A stretch of 64,000 nt of DNA from Nipponacmea schrenckii (GCA_030562195.1 CM060199.1:42226722-42290721), one strand, 5' to 3'; shown: positions 19,765-32,099, counted from the stretch's first letter. Notes: generated from the sequence alone by a model not told the origin. Translations and numbers: made by a program.

Positions 19765-20480
19765 ATGGAAAAGGCCAAGAGAGACAGATCTGTTAATTGG
19801 ACAGAACAAGAAAAAGATAAATTCCTAGACATAATTAAGATACATATTTCTGAATTAGAGGACAGGTGGAAATGCAAATAAAAGAAAAGAAATGGCCTGG
19901 AAAATAGTACATACTGAATTTGCTGTTGTTTACGGCTTGAAAGAAATAAAGCGCTTGAAAGAGTTATTGAGACGAATGAAATGTTGATGTGATACTCAAA
20001 TCATTCCCGATCATCCATTAGACCCTGTTTCAAGCAAACCAACAACTCAATCCAGAAACGTATTACCGTTAAAAAGGTATGTCAACTTGGAAAAAAAATC
20101 ATTCAGTCATAAATATTCCATGTCCCAGATTTATTAAAAGCACACATTCCATCTAACCCATGCCACTGAAACCCGTACCATTTTGTCATTGAACTAGTCT
20201 TATAATTACATTTTTGCAATATAAGCATTCTTAAAACGGTAATATTAAAACTGAAGAAGAGGGCTTTAGCTCATTTCTCAGCCATGTATGCTCTTTAGGA
20301 TGGGAACTAACCCAATACCAGACATTGAAACTACAATTCTAAAACACCATGAGGAAGAACATCAATATAGAATTGATATTTTAAAGAAAAGGGATTATCT
20401 TTTAAGTTAAAAAACCAAAATAGCACAAGCCAAATTGAACAGATTAGAACCATGTCAACAGTGTGGCATTCCATAATTTT
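19765..20480 (+). pseudogene. Myb/SANT-like DNA-binding relic
   Basis: ATG at 19765 gives MEKAKRDRSVNWTEQEKDKF and a helical SANT-like segment. A stop follows after ~38 codons, and the pattern resumes in another frame (KEMAWKIVHTEFAVVYGLKE-like). A later segment (~20300-20480) reads as a coiled coil, ILKHHEEEHQYRIDILKKR. Trp-rich SANT plus a C-terminal coil resembles the second protein of PIF/Harbinger transposons and MSANTD-type host genes. The AGGGCCGTATTTTCAAA at ~19489 could be a Harbinger-like terminus. The copy is degraded. Confidence 0.5.
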
Positions 20481-20871
20481 CGATTCAAATGAAGAATCAA
20501 CCAAGGATTCTGTAATTCCTGAATCTGGTAAAGAATCTTAAGGGGTTGACAGAGCTTTTAGATTCTTGGAGCTTCTTCAGGACAAAGACTAATGTAATAT
20601 CGAGTTTTCTTGTAATCATTGTTTTTCAATCGCTGAAAAGCCAGAGTGCACATTATACATATAATGACACGAAATAACATTTAATTAAAGCTTCCAGAAA
20701 AGGGAGGAATATTTCGATGGCTCAGAGCACAGACCGTACAAGTCTATTTTTGGTGATTTTTCACTTTTTATACTTAATGTATAAAATGAATTATTCTACA
20801 TCATGTGATGTAATCCCTTTGTCATTATCCTTTTTAAAAAAGGAAGATAATATCAATTAACCAATTGGTTT

Positions 20872-21118
20872 ATAAGAATGTACTTCCACCTGCACTCTAT
20901 GACCACAGCGTAGAGTGGTAAGATTAAATGAACCATTCACTGACACGTAATGTAGAATCCCCTTGGCATTTGATGTATTTGTAAACATTACTTAAATGAT
21001 AACTAATGCTAAAGTCATTATTCTTTTATTGTATTATTGTAAGAAGGCATTCAGCATCCCTTAGTACCTCATTATTTTATTTGTTGATCCAGTACATTCA
21101 CAGCATGTTGTTTTAGGA
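20872..21118 (+). repeat. ~250-bp direct repeat, left copy
   Basis: TATAAGAATGTACTTCCACC through GTTGTTTTAGG, repeated at 22321-22575 with few differences. The right copy lies between LINE ORF1 and ORF2, so the repeat is inter-ORF LINE sequence. The left copy is followed by unrelated DNA. Confidence 0.8.
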
Positions 21119-21205
21119 TTCTTCAGACCTGTTCTGGTCAAAATAGAAACCAGTATGTCGCATCAGCCATGATATATGCTGTTCATATTGTGGATAATCT
21201 TAAAG

Positions 21206-21460
21206 TTCTTTGAATCTGGTCATAGCTATATGGAAGTCGATTCCATGCACTCTGTTATAGAACGAGCCACAAAACACGCCCCCTTATATACAGATAGTGA
21301 ATGGATAGTTGCAATCAGAGGTTCAAGACGAAATCCAAGACTTTACATAGTTAATCATCTGCAACATTCAAACCTTTATGGCATGAAAGATCTCGCCCAG
21401 CATGTCACGAAAACAGAACGAAGAACACAGTTGGTGGCAAAGTTAACTGGATGTACATAA
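21206..21460 (+). pseudogene. Fragment of a transposon-like protein, family uncertain
   Basis: The open frame has ESGHSYMEVDSMHSVIERAT then APLYTDSEWIVAIRGSRRNP. A GH(S/T)xMExDSxHSxIE segment occurs in several uncharacterised invertebrate transposon proteins and looks like the end of an RNase H-fold core, but I cannot name the family. Translation past the stop at 21460 suggests it is only a fragment. Position between the two 250-bp repeats is noted. Confidence 0.4.
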
Positions 21461-21984
21461 AATGGATGCTTTGTACAAAAAGCAACCCAGGAATAATACA
21501 TTATAAATACAATATCAGTGATACAGAATTTTTAACTCTGGATAAAGGAAAGAATAATTCTTAACTTAATCTTTCGAAAGCTTATTCGAATATGTTACCC
21601 ATTTACTGTCATCAAGAGTGATACCACCTAATAATAGTAGATATTATTCTGATCTCCCAGCCTCCAACGGGTAGCAAGTGTGTCTGATGATGATAGTAAC
21701 TGACAGTACTGTTCTTGAAAGTATTATAAGATTAATTGTTGTTGAGATTAATTTGATTTCCAGTAGTTTGAACGTTCTCAAAATGTTGTGTTCTGTTTAC
21801 CACGTATTTTGATTCAAGCAATAAAATGTTTTATTTCACATAATTTACCTACCTTAAAAAGAACCCTTTAACGCACACGCTACTCATGAATTAAAGCGAT
21901 ACGCCCATTACTAGCCCATTAGTCATGTGGAAATGATTTTAACCATCTCATTAAAACTACAAAACTGAAATACCCAAATTCAGT

Positions 21985-22247
21985 TATCAAATTTGTTCCG
22001 CGAAACGTCCAAAATGCATGTGATAGACAGTATGAATATATTGATACTGTCAATTTGTAAATCTAACAACTGTGATTTCATTTCTACTAAAGACTTATTC
22101 AAAAGTGGCGACGTTAAGCAAAAGCAATATTTATTTCAAGATGGTATACATATAAACCGAAAGGGCACTGCACAGCTGGCCAATCGTTTTAATTTCAGTC
22201 TAGGCATGCCAACAAGACCACAAAATCATCCCAATAATAAATCTTGA
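21985..22247 (+). pseudogene. CR1/L2-like LINE ORF1, esterase domain end
   Basis: Ends with LFQDGIHINRKGTAQLANRF, the Asp-x-x-His block of SGNH/GDSL hydrolases. Such an esterase domain is known in ORF1 of some CR1-group LINEs. Only the C-terminal ~90 residues remain. It is followed at 22606 by an ORF2 start, which supports the assignment. The catalytic Ser block is absent. Confidence 0.55.
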
Positions 22248-22320
22248 TATGTATACCACTCAACACATATCTTTCCCAGACACTCGCTTTCCACCACCCC
22301 CATTCATAAGACCTCATGCA

Positions 22321-22575
22321 TATAAGAATGTACTTCCACCTGCATTCTATGACCACAGCTTAAAGTGGTAAGATTAAATGAACCATTCACTGACACGTAA
22401 TGTATAATCCCCTTGGCATTTGATGTATTTGTAAACATTACTTATATGATAACTAATGCTAAAGTCATTATACTTTTAGTGTATTATTGTAAGAAGGCAT
22501 TTAGCACGATATAATCCCTTGGTACCTCATTATTTTATTTGTTGATCCAGTACATTCACAGCATGTTGTTTTAGG
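22321..22575 (+). repeat. ~250-bp direct repeat, right copy
   Basis: Second copy of the 20872-21118 repeat. It begins in the ORF1 tail (HAYKNVLPPAFYDHSLKW) and runs into the ORF1-ORF2 spacer of the CR1-like LINE. Confidence 0.8.
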
Positions 22576-22605
22576 TTTTTTACTATTTTTCATTTTATAT
22601 TGTTT

Positions 22606-22853
22606 ATGGATTTTAATATTGGATTTTGGAATATTAATGGTCTCGGAACAAAAGTATCCGAATGTACATTTGATTTATATAACTCTAGTTTGTTTATCTG
22701 ACTATTGACATGTATAGAATTCGATAAATCCGAAATATACCGAAACACATTTGACGGCTATTATGGACAAACATTTCACAGAAAAAATTAAATTCTTATT
22801 CTTCAACGATCAGAGGCGGCTCCGCAATATTTTTTAAGACTAAATATAATAAT
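22606..22853 (+). pseudogene. CR1/L2-like LINE ORF2, endonuclease start
   Basis: ATG at 22606 gives MDFNIGFWNINGLGTKVSE. The (F/W)NINGL block is the first motif of the APE-type endonuclease of LINEs. Stops follow within ~30 codons and the reading is cut by HINE copy 3 at ~22855. The downstream endonuclease end resumes at 23661. Confidence 0.6.
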
Positions 22854-22854
22854 G

Positions 22855-23660
22855 TAATACGCCCACCATTGGCAGCCTTAGTTATTCGTGAAGAAACCAG
22901 CCCTCTCTGTCTTGTAAACAATAAATTTAACACGTTTTAAAGAACAATAACTCTATGAGATATGTTCGATTTGCCTGGCTTTCATCAAAACACATCAAGA
23001 ACACAACTTACTATCGTATTCACAAGAAATTTCTTGACAAAGTCAATAACTCAAAGTAAATATTTTCCGGTAAGCTAAATTTGCAATCGGTTTCTTCTTT
23101 TGGTAATTCAAAAGGCTCAAATCATCCTTTGTCAAAATCTATCAAGAAACCAGATCTCTATCAAGTCTACAAAGAATCAGAGGCTGATAAAGTGAACAAG
23201 TTTTAAAGAACAAGGGCAATAACTCAATGAATATTTTTTGATTAGTCTGATTTTCAATAGGGTCTATCCTCGAGTTATAACAAACACTCACACCAAGTTT
23301 CATCAAATTCCATCAAGAACCCGGCTCCCTATAGTGTTCACAAGGAATTTTAGGACAAGGGCAATAACTCATAGTAAATATTTTTCGATTTGTTTCATTT
23401 TCGATGGCTTCATCCTTGGGTCATTACAAAGACTCATTCCAAGTTTCATTAAAATCCATCAAGAAATGTGGTCTCTATCGTGTTCAGAACAATTGTGGAC
23501 ATGCAGACGAACAGACAGATGGACAGGCGGGCAGAAGGCTTCATCCTTGGATGATTACAAACAAACACACCGAAATTGGTCAAAATCCATCCAGAAACCA
23601 TCTCTTTGTCATGTCCACAACACATTTTTGACAGTGGACTATGTCTTAACCAATCTCTCA
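22855..23660 (-). mobile_element. Pearl/HINE-like element, copy 3 (degenerate)
   Basis: Starts AATACGCCCACCATTGGCAGC as in copy 2, and holds four or five core repeats (AACAAGGGCAATAACTC, AAGTTTCATCAAATTCCATC, CATCCTTGGGT) and a decayed GACAGACAGATGGACAGG microsatellite at ~23505-23530. The terminal palindrome is not recognisable. It is inserted in the endonuclease of the CR1-like LINE. Right limit approximate. Confidence 0.65.
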
Positions 23661-23951
23661 TTTTCAAAATTTTAGATACTTAAAAATATCCCGCTTAAGT
23701 TACCTATCTGACCACTGCCTGTTATCCTGTACCATATTATCTAACAATCCCCCCGGCATAAAACCTACGGAAACCAATACTCTGTTTCTCAAAACAGCAA
23801 GCCCTCCACACATAATGTGGGGTTAAGAAAATTTATCTGGAAATCTTACTCTGCCCTTATACTCTCAGAACATTTACAACATATTCGTAAAGACCTTGAT
23901 ATTTTCCTAAATATCTCCAATTCCAATAGCCCAAAAGACGATGTCCATACA
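23661..23951 (+). pseudogene. CR1/L2-like LINE ORF2, endonuclease end
   Basis: YLSDHCLLSCTI at ~23707 is the Ser-Asp-His block that closes APE endonucleases, followed by a linker (FIWKSYSALILSEHLQHIRK). The reading is cut at 23952 by Polinton C. The reverse transcriptase that should follow is missing; only the C-terminal tail is found, at 57912-58215. Confidence 0.6.
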
Positions 23952-24031
23952 AGTAGTATTGAGCTTACAGATATCCGGCACCCCTCCGCTTCGCTCCGAG
24001 CTACCGGATATCTGTAAGCTCATATACTACT
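23952..24031. repeat. Polinton terminal palindrome H4
   Basis: 80 bp. Outer arm 23952-23978 and inner arm 24004-24031 are reverse complements except for a one-base length difference near the outer end (AGTAGTATTGAGC against AGTAGTATATGAGC). The loop has one GCTCC unit instead of three. The GC-rich ATTTGGCCACCCACCCTCCC follows. Confidence 0.9.
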
Positions 24032-24213
24032 ATTTGGCCACCCACCCTCCCTTTAAATAAAATACATCACCAATGGGGCGAGTTCATCCGAACGTGAAAA
24101 GAGTTATCTCCCCGGGTGGCGCCACTGTTCTAAGGGTCGATGTCGTCTGCTTATCACAACATCCGCTATTCTGCAACTGACTTCTTTTTCATCACCTTTT
24201 CACATTTGACATA

Positions 24214-25882
24214 ATGCCTAGGTATTGTAGTGTTCCCGGCTGTCGGAAATACGGAGGACATTTATTTCCCAAAGATCCTGGACTTAATTTAAAGTGGCGA
24301 GTAGCCATTAAAAGGGTTGGAATCGATCGAAAACTTTGGAAATCGAAAGATCACGATGTTGTTTGTCAAGACCATTTCACCGATTCTGACTACCATCCAG
24401 CCGCTATTCTCGGTAAGTAAAGTATTCATTCAGCTAGCCTAATACTAACTACTAGGCCAATAATACCGTACCACTAGGTCAATCCTAGTCTAGCCCTACT
24501 AGGAGTTAAAAGTTTTGTTTTCGTTGGAAATGGAATGGAAAAATCTGACTTTCTTAATCTTAACTGACAAGGGGAACCCAGACTGAAAAGGACTTTTATT
24601 TTGGATTTTGAACCCACTTCCTTTAGATGTGTGGAAATGCATTCAACACACTGAACCATCACAATTTTGCTGGCATATTCATGGACTTCAATGACCTGTT
24701 ATTTTTTATTTTTTCAGGTGAACGTAAGAGATTAAAAGCTGACGTTGTGCCCTCTATTTTTAAATTTAGAGATCAGCCTGCCAAAGTCCAAAGATCAAAC
24801 CGTTTGCTTGGAAGAAGAAATTCAACTCAAACTTCAGCTGTTGCTCCTGTTGTTTTAACTTCCAGTGATGATCTTCAGTTAGCATCGGAGGTTGAGATCA
24901 TGGAGTCAGTTGATGTGTCGGAAGACTTGGCCAGTAGTAGCAGTAGTGTTAGCAATGTTTTTACTCAGTGCAATATTTTACTAATACTTTTTCTGGTTTT
25001 TCTATTTACAATTTTAAAGACAATCCTACAGCAATTCAGTATTATTCAGGTTTTGATGATTTTGAACATTTCATGTTATTTTTCAATGTGTTGGGTCCTG
25101 CTGTTGACGATTTAAATTATAAATGTTATATATTGACTCCAATTGATCAACTTTTTTTGACTTTAATGAAGCTTCGACAAGCTAAAGATGATATAGAACT
25201 AGCCATTTTGTTTAAAGTAAGCAAAACAACTGTAAGTAGACTAATACAAACTTGGATAAATTTTATGTATTTTCAATTAAATGAAATAGATATTTGGCCA
25301 TCTCTAAGTGTTATAAGAGAAACAATGCCGGACTCTTTTAAAGAGAAATTCCCTACTACGAGAGTTTTACTAGATGCAACAGAAATCCCAATAGAAAAAC
25401 CTTCGGATGTAAGAGATCAAAGTGCAACCTACTCAACTTATAAAAGCCGAAACACATTGAAGACAATGATTGGGTGCACTCCTCGTGGATTTGTATCTTA
25501 CATAAGTGATTCCTATGGTGGCTCTACTAGTGACAGACAAATTATTGAACGCTCTGATCTTTGTGTTCCTGGAAAATTTTGTGCAAGGGACAGTATTATG
25601 GCTGACAGGGGCATAATGGTTCAAGATTTGTTTGCTTTACATAATGTTTTTGTTAACACTCCAACCATGTTGAAAGGGAAGAGCCAACTTGAACCAGAGG
25701 TTGTTGTTCGTGAAAGAAGGGTTGCATCTTCACGAGTGCATGTTGAAAGAGTCATAGGCCTTGCAAAATCTTACAAAATTCTTCAACACGATTTAAGTCA
25801 TTCAAAAATTCTTATAGGATCTCGTATCGTATACATATGTTTTATGTTGGCAAATTTCAGAACCTGTATTATTAATAATTAA
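24214..25882 (+). pseudogene. THAP-domain DDE transposase, ISL2EU copy 1
   Basis: Exon 1 (24214-24412) encodes the THAP zinc finger: CSVPGCRKYGGHLFPKD, then VVCQDHFTDSDY (C2CH). The intron 24413-24717 has GTAAGT and TTTTCAG ends; exon 2 begins in frame with the VPSIF motif that closes THAP domains. After a one-base frameshift near 24960-24990 the catalytic part runs open from 24968 to 25882: Asp in VLLDATEIPIEKP, Asp in YISDSYGGSTSDRQ and Glu in VHVERVIGLAKSY. The helix-turn-helix ILFKVSKTTVSRLIQTW precedes it. Only this frameshift separates it from an intact gene, which is younger-looking than copies 2 and 3. Confidence 0.85.
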
Positions 25883-26250
25883 AACTAGTATTGAATTTAA
25901 TTGTTAAATATAATGATATGATGTTGATATATATACTTACAGTAAAACTAGTATTGAATTTAATTGTTAAATATAATGATATGATGTTGATATATATACT
26001 TACAGTAAAACTAGTATTTAATTGTTAAATATAATGATATGATGTTGAAATATATACTTACAGTTAAATTAGTATTGAATTTAATTGTTAAATATAATGA
26101 TACAATGTTGATATATATACTTACAGTAAAACTAGTATTGAATTTAATTGTTAAATATAATGATATGATGTTGATATATATATACTTACAGTAAAACTAG
26201 TATTGAATTTAATTGTTAAATATAATGATGATATGATGTTGATATATTTT
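25880..26250 (+). repeat. ~63-bp minisatellite behind the transposase
   Basis: Six tandem units of AAAACTAGTATTGAATTTAA plus TTGTTAAATATAATGATATG and TTGATATATATACTTACAG, with small indels (one unit lacks GAATT). It lies just after the transposase stop and may be an internal expansion of the 3' UTR. Confidence 0.85.
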
Positions 26251-26772
26251 CAGATATCTACCTAGATATATATATGTTTATAAATGTAACAATATTGACA
26301 ATAACACCATATTAGAAATTAGAATCTTTTATTTCTATGTGGGCATTGATTCATTTCTGAAGACAAAATCACAAGTGGACAACCACTATAGTTGGCAGAT
26401 AACTGTGATGACAATTTTATAAAAAATATTGAGATAAAGTCTGAAATTACATATCATATAATAATACCAATACCGTAGCATATAATTCGGCATAAAACAA
26501 CACACCTATCTAGGTTTATAGACTAATATCAAGACTTACAAATTTGTAGCAATGTGTGGTCGCATATACTTATGCCAAAACAAATGTAACTTTGGGAACA
26601 GACTTGATATACAAAATTCTGAGTCTATTTCAATTTTTTGGACAAACAAATCTGAAAAGGTATATGCAATAAAATAACAAAACTTTCGTTTTGTTATAAA
26701 TAGCTGGCCCTGAATTTGATAGAAGTAGTTACATGCAGGCTTTAAACACATTTTACCATCCTCATCGTAATG

Positions 26773-27291
26773 TCCCCCAGTGGACCGGGGTTAAGAATAG
26801 GTCCACCGTCCCCCATTGCGTGTCGTAAAAGGCGACTGAATTGGGGCTCCTCGTTTGCCGTGAGGTGCGACCCGTGTCGGTTTTGAATGGACTCCTGGTG
26901 GTTGAGGGTAACATACTTCCCAATACATCACTTTGGGCCAGGGGATTCCTAGACGGGTGGCCAGGGTGGCCCACACTGGTCAATCGGCTTGTCGTGTTGA
27001 GCCTATGAGTCGGTGGTCAGAACAGATAAAACTTTCTAATCACAGATTATATCATTATCCTCCAATTCAATTCACCGACTCAGAAGCAGCGGCTTGGGCC
27101 AATTGGGTAAAAATAAAATAAAAGTTCGGAATTTATTTGCTCCATCCAGAACTTTTATTCCCTTTTTTATCTGAGTATATCTCCCGATTACCCCTAGGGC
27201 GCTGGCGCTGGAGTCCCGCGCCGAGCCTGCGCGGAGGTCGTGGTCCGTGGTGGTCGGGGGTCTCGGGAGATGAATCTTCTACATTTTCTTC
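26773..27291 (+). promoter_or_regulatory. Structured LINE 5' leader
   Basis: GTGGACC (26780) and GGTCCAC (26800) form a 7-bp stem with a GGGG-containing loop; CCCCCATT, GTCG..CGAC and AATTGGGG follow as a second stem. The first ~100 bases are nearly identical in LINE-2. A GC-rich block at 27180-27270 precedes ORF1. An internal promoter, ribozyme or translation element is possible. Confidence 0.55.
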
Positions 27292-28555
27292 ATGGCTACA
27301 TTAACCCCCCCAAAAAAAACAAATAAACGTAGGCTAACCGAGGCAGAATTTGCTGAATCATCTAGCTCGTCTAGTGATTCCTGGCCTCGGTTTCTTGTCA
27401 TCAATAGTAGTAACCCTGAGAGGTCTTTAGCATCATTATCACCATTTGCTATTGCCAAAGGAATAGCTGGTTTAGCTAGTGAACCTAAATCGATAAAAAA
27501 AACTTCGTAACGGGTCTTTATTGATCGAATGTCACCGAAAAATTCATTCTGAATTATTATTAAAATCAACATCTTTGGTAAATATTCCCATAAGTGTATC
27601 TCCACATTCTTCTTTGAACTCCTCGAAGGGTGTCGTTCGACACCCCGATCTAAGTGGATGTTCTTCAGAGGAAATGATGGAAGAATTAAAAGACATTGGC
27701 GTCACGAACGTAGATCGTATTTCTATCCGTCGTGATGGCCAAATGATATCAACTAATACATTCATACTTCTTTTTAATAGACCCGATTTACCATCAGAAA
27801 TAAAAGTAGGTTATCTCAATATTAAAGTTTCACCATTCATACCGAACCCTCTCAGGTGTTACAATTGTCAGCGCTTCGGGCACGGAACTCGGACTTGCAA
27901 AAGTTCGTTGCGATGTGCACGATGTGGCAAGTCCGGGCACGACAGCAAGGAATGTAGTGATACTCCTTGCTGTTGCAACTGTAGTGGAAACCATGTCGCT
28001 TTTTCCAAGGACTGCCCTAAGTGGAAATTGGAAAAGCAAATCCAAAAGGTGAAGGTGGAAACCAAGGTTTCCTATCCCGAAGCGCGGAAGGCTGTAGAAG
28101 GGGAAACCCCATCTACACCTTCTGGGAAGACTTTCGTTAGTGTTGTTAAAGCTTCTACTCGATCAATAGAATGCCAGACCGACATTACTTGGCTGAAGCG
28201 AGTACCAACTCCGTCTTTAGCCTTATTATCACCTGAGGCAACTACATCTACATCATCAGCAACTCAGACGCCCCAGACTGAAAAGTCAAGTGCTGATGAT
28301 AGTAGTGTTAGTCAGCTATCTAAAGACGTTCAGCCAAAGGGGACTGGTAAACAGTCCAGGGCAAAACGCAGTGAAAGTCTTCCCCATAATGACAAGCCTA
28401 CAAAGAAACATGGATCCTCTTCCTCCAAAAAGGGAGGAAGGGATCTTTTGAAGTCTGCCATATCTGATAGTATAGATATGGAGGCTTCAGAGGTTGATGC
28501 GGAAGTCTTCAACCCCCCTTGCCGCAAACCTCGTAGTCCAATTAAACCACCCTGA
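27292..28555 (+). pseudogene. LINE-1 copy ORF1 (zinc-knuckle protein)
   Basis: ATG at 27292; a frameshift at the A-run near 27497-27505 separates codons 1-73 from the rest (27521-28555). Three CCHC knuckles, CYNCQRFGHGTRTC, CARCGKSGHDSKEC and CCNCSGNHVAFSKDC, bind nucleic acid in this family. The tail is Ser/Lys-rich (SRAKRSESL, KKHGSSSSKKGG). It forms the RNP for retrotransposition. The stop is two bases before the ORF2 ATG (TGACGATG). Confidence 0.85.
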
Positions 28556-28557
28556 CG

Positions 28558-31093
28558 ATGCATCCAAAAAATAATATTATACAATGGAATTGTCGAGGTT
28601 TAAGTCATAATCTTAATGAAGTTCAGCTATTAATTCAACAATATAATCCGTTGGCTATTTGTCTCCAAGAGACATTCCTCAAACCAACGGATTTACATTT
28701 AGTGCCATTTAAACATTTTGTTTCCTACCACCATTATGGCACAGGTGATGATAAGGTCTGGGGGGGGTGTTTCTATTATTGTCAATAGAAACATTGCCCA
28801 GTCCGAAATCACACTTAATTCTCCTCTGCAGGTAATTGCCGTGCGAGTAACACTCCACGTGCCTATTACCCTTTGCTCCATCTATTTGCCACCTAACTCA
28901 ACTTTAAACCCTAGAGAATTGGATGACCTTGTTACCCAGCTTCCCTATTGCATTGACCAGCTGCATATGTAAAACCATGGAACGGATGATCAATAGAAGG
29001 CTCGTTTGGCACCTCGAGTCCAACAATCTACTTACTTACCTCCAATGTGGTTTTCGGTCCCAAAGGAGCACTCTTGATCATCTCGTTAGATTTGAATCGT
29101 TCGTCAGGGACGCCTTCATCCAAAATCACCATTTAGTAGCCATATTTTTTGATTTGGAGAAGGCATATGACACTACTTGGAGATATGGCATTCTTCGCGA
29201 TCTCTTTGACTTCGGTCTTCGAGGAAGATTGCCATTATTTATCTCCAATTTCCTACATGATAGGACGTTTAAGGTACGACTTGGCTCCATTTTCTCAGAT
29301 CCTTTTCCTCAGGATAATGGAGTTCCTCAGGGTAGCATATTATCCGTTACCCTTTTTTCCATCAAGATAAATTCCATCACATCGTGCCTTAGACGGGGGG
29401 TTGATGGCTCTCTGTATGTTGATGACTTTCAGATGTGTTACAGTTCTACTAACATGCAGACGATCGAGCGTCAGTTGCAGCTTTGCTTAAACAATCTACA
29501 GCAATGGGCGACTGACAATGGATTTCGATTTTCGAAATCCAAGACCGTCTGCATGCATTTCTGTAAAAGAAGAGGTCTGCACCTTGACCCAGTGCTACGT
29601 TTGGACAATGCTGTCGTTCCTGTAGTACAGGAATTCAAATTTCTTGGTCTTACATTTGATAGCAAGCTTTCTTTCCGTCCACACATTAAAATCCTCAAGA
29701 AAAAATGTCTGAAAGCTCTCAACATACTGAGAGTCTTATCCAACACTGACTGGGGAGCTGACCGTAAGGTTCTCCTCCGATTATATCGAGCTTTGGTCCG
29801 ATCCAAGCTCGATTATGGGTGCCAGGTGTATGGTTCAGCTCGTCCATCCTATCTTAAAGAGCTTGATACCATACACAACCAAGGGGCTTAGAATCAGTTT
29901 AGGCGCTTTTCGCACAACTCCAGTTGAAAGTCTGTACGTCGAGGCTAACGAACCCTCATTGTACGACAGACGTGATAGACTTTCACTACAGTATGCTATT
30001 AAAAATAGCATCTTTGCCATACCACCGCCCCGTATTTAGTCCTTATTTTGAGCATTTGTACGAGGCAAAGCCTCGTGCAATTTCTTCTTTTGGAGTCCGC
30101 ATTCAACCACTTTTGTCAGCGGCTGGTATCAGCCACGACAGTATTGCGGACTTCATAATGACCACAATTCCCCCCTTGGTCAATTGCTCCATTTCAGATA
30201 GACTTTAGTCTATCAAGCAATAAGAAGTCACAGACAAGCTCGATCGTCTTCAAGTCGAAATTTTTTTGAATTAAGGGCTAAATATGGGGATTATGCTCCT
30301 TTCTATACAGATGGGGGCCAAGGATGGTGATAAGGTGGCAGCTGCAACAGTGACACCATCCGAAGTCCTGTCTGTATCTCTTCCACCAGCAGCCTCTATT
30401 TTTACTGCAGAACTCGTTGCCATTTTACAGGCACTCGAGTTCTTTCAGTCCTCATTATCCTTAAAAAAATGTATTATCTATTCTGATTCTCTGCCCGCAT
30501 TACAAGCTATTCATAACATCCAGCTTGTGCACCCAATAATCGGAGATATTTACAAGCTCTCTGGGCCAAAAAAGGACATTGTCCCCTTTTTTGGCTTCCC
30601 AGTCACATGGACATACGGGGAAATGACAAGGCAGATGCGGCGGCTAAGGCTGCTTTGTCACTGCCTGTCTCCCCCTTGTCCTTGCCTTACACCGACTTTA
30701 AGTCGGTGATAAGGACTTTTATTTTGCAACGATGGCAGCAAAAATGGGATGCTGCAGATACAAACAAACTTCATGACATCAAGCCTCTTTTGGGGGGGCT
30801 GGCCATCCTCTTATTGTGCCAACAGGAGAAATGAAGTTGTTTTGTGTCGCTCTCGTCTTGGACATACTCACCTTACCAACTGTTACCTGCTCAAGCGAGA
30901 GCCTCAACCAGTCTGTGAGCATTGCCAGGTTCGCCTGACAGTGAAACACATTCTGATTGAGTGCACGCATCTCAAACCTATAAGATCTCAGCACTACCGT
31001 GCTAGATCCTTGTTCCATCTGTTTGCGCAACCTTCTCTTTATGAGAAGGTTGTCGCGTTTTTAAAACAGACCAATCTGTATTATAAATTTTAA
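28558..31093 (+). pseudogene. LINE-1 copy ORF2, internally deleted
   Basis: Starts with the APE motif IIQWNCRGLSHN, shifts frame at a G-run near 28760, and loses the rest of the endonuclease and the RT fingers by deletion at ~28948 (compare 44958 with 46113 in copy 2). RT palm with SLYVDDFQMCY, RNase H (TAELVAILQALEF, SDSLPALQAI) and a C-terminal CEHCQVRLTVKHILIEC knuckle remain in several frames. Dead. Confidence 0.85.
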
Positions 31094-32099
31094 AATATAT
31101 TTTGTGTTATAGTTTTGTTTTTGCTATTTTGTTTTTAGCCCATTTTGGGTTACAACCATTCTGTGATATAGTTTTTAGCATTGTTTTGTTGCCCTTTTTG
31201 GGGTTTCTGTGATAATTTTTATTTTAATGTATTGATTTTCTAGTTTTAATTTTTGTTTTTATTTTAAATCGTATTCAAGTGCTATATAGCCCGTTTTGGT
31301 GCTGATGCACTTTAATACATTTCATTTCATTTCATTTCATTTCCTCATCGTAATGAAGAAATTTAAAGTTTGGACCTGGTTTTATTTTTTCATTTCGACC
31401 AGTATAAGGACATTTCACTTCAACAATAGAATCATTGTTTATAAGTCCATCTGGAGATGCACCAATAAATGGATAATCTACGGAAACAAAAAACCCTGCC
31501 TTTTCCACCTTTAACTCAAATTGTAATTGAAATTTCTCTATTGCTACAGTCTCAAAACTACGACCATGCATTATAGATTTGGACTTAAGATTATATGAAG
31601 ACAGCAATGATTTACATAATTTTTCTTTGTTTCGTCTGTTTGTAATTTTACAGATCTCGCCAAAACGTGACGCTGTCAACCTGTAATGCCTTTCTCTAAA
31701 CCACTTTGAACACGTTCTTTGATTCTGGGTCTGTTTCTGAATTATATCAGCCTCACTTTCAGTAACTTTAATATTTGTGTCAATCCAATATTCAGTAAAA
31801 GGTAGTTGTAAATAGTCATGATCTAACACTGCAGTTTGAATATCTGCCTTTTCATATAAAAAACGAAATGTTATATCTCTGGAGTGTATAGAACAGTAAT
31901 TTAAGATGAGACTTCTCACATTATCTTGATACCCTTCCGATTTCCTATATTTGTTTGGACGTGGATCTTCTAAACTAATTGTCCTCTTTGCATTTTTACT
32001 GTTTAGATGTTGTGATTTTATTGGAGAGCCTGAAATATAAGATTGAAGATTCTAACATTTTTTTCCCCCTTTTTTAATTGATTAAGACTAAAGGATAAG

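Larger units (their letters stand above)
26773..31342 (+). mobile_element. I-group LINE, copy 1
   Basis: Flanked by a perfect 13-bp target duplication CCTCATCGTAATG (26760-26772 and 31343-31355). Full-length 5' leader, two ORFs and a 3' TTTCA repeat tail. It lacks ~1.16 kb of ORF2 present in copy 2 and has several frameshifts. APE endonuclease, RT, RNase H and terminal zinc knuckle place it in the I/Nimb-like group. Confidence 0.9.
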
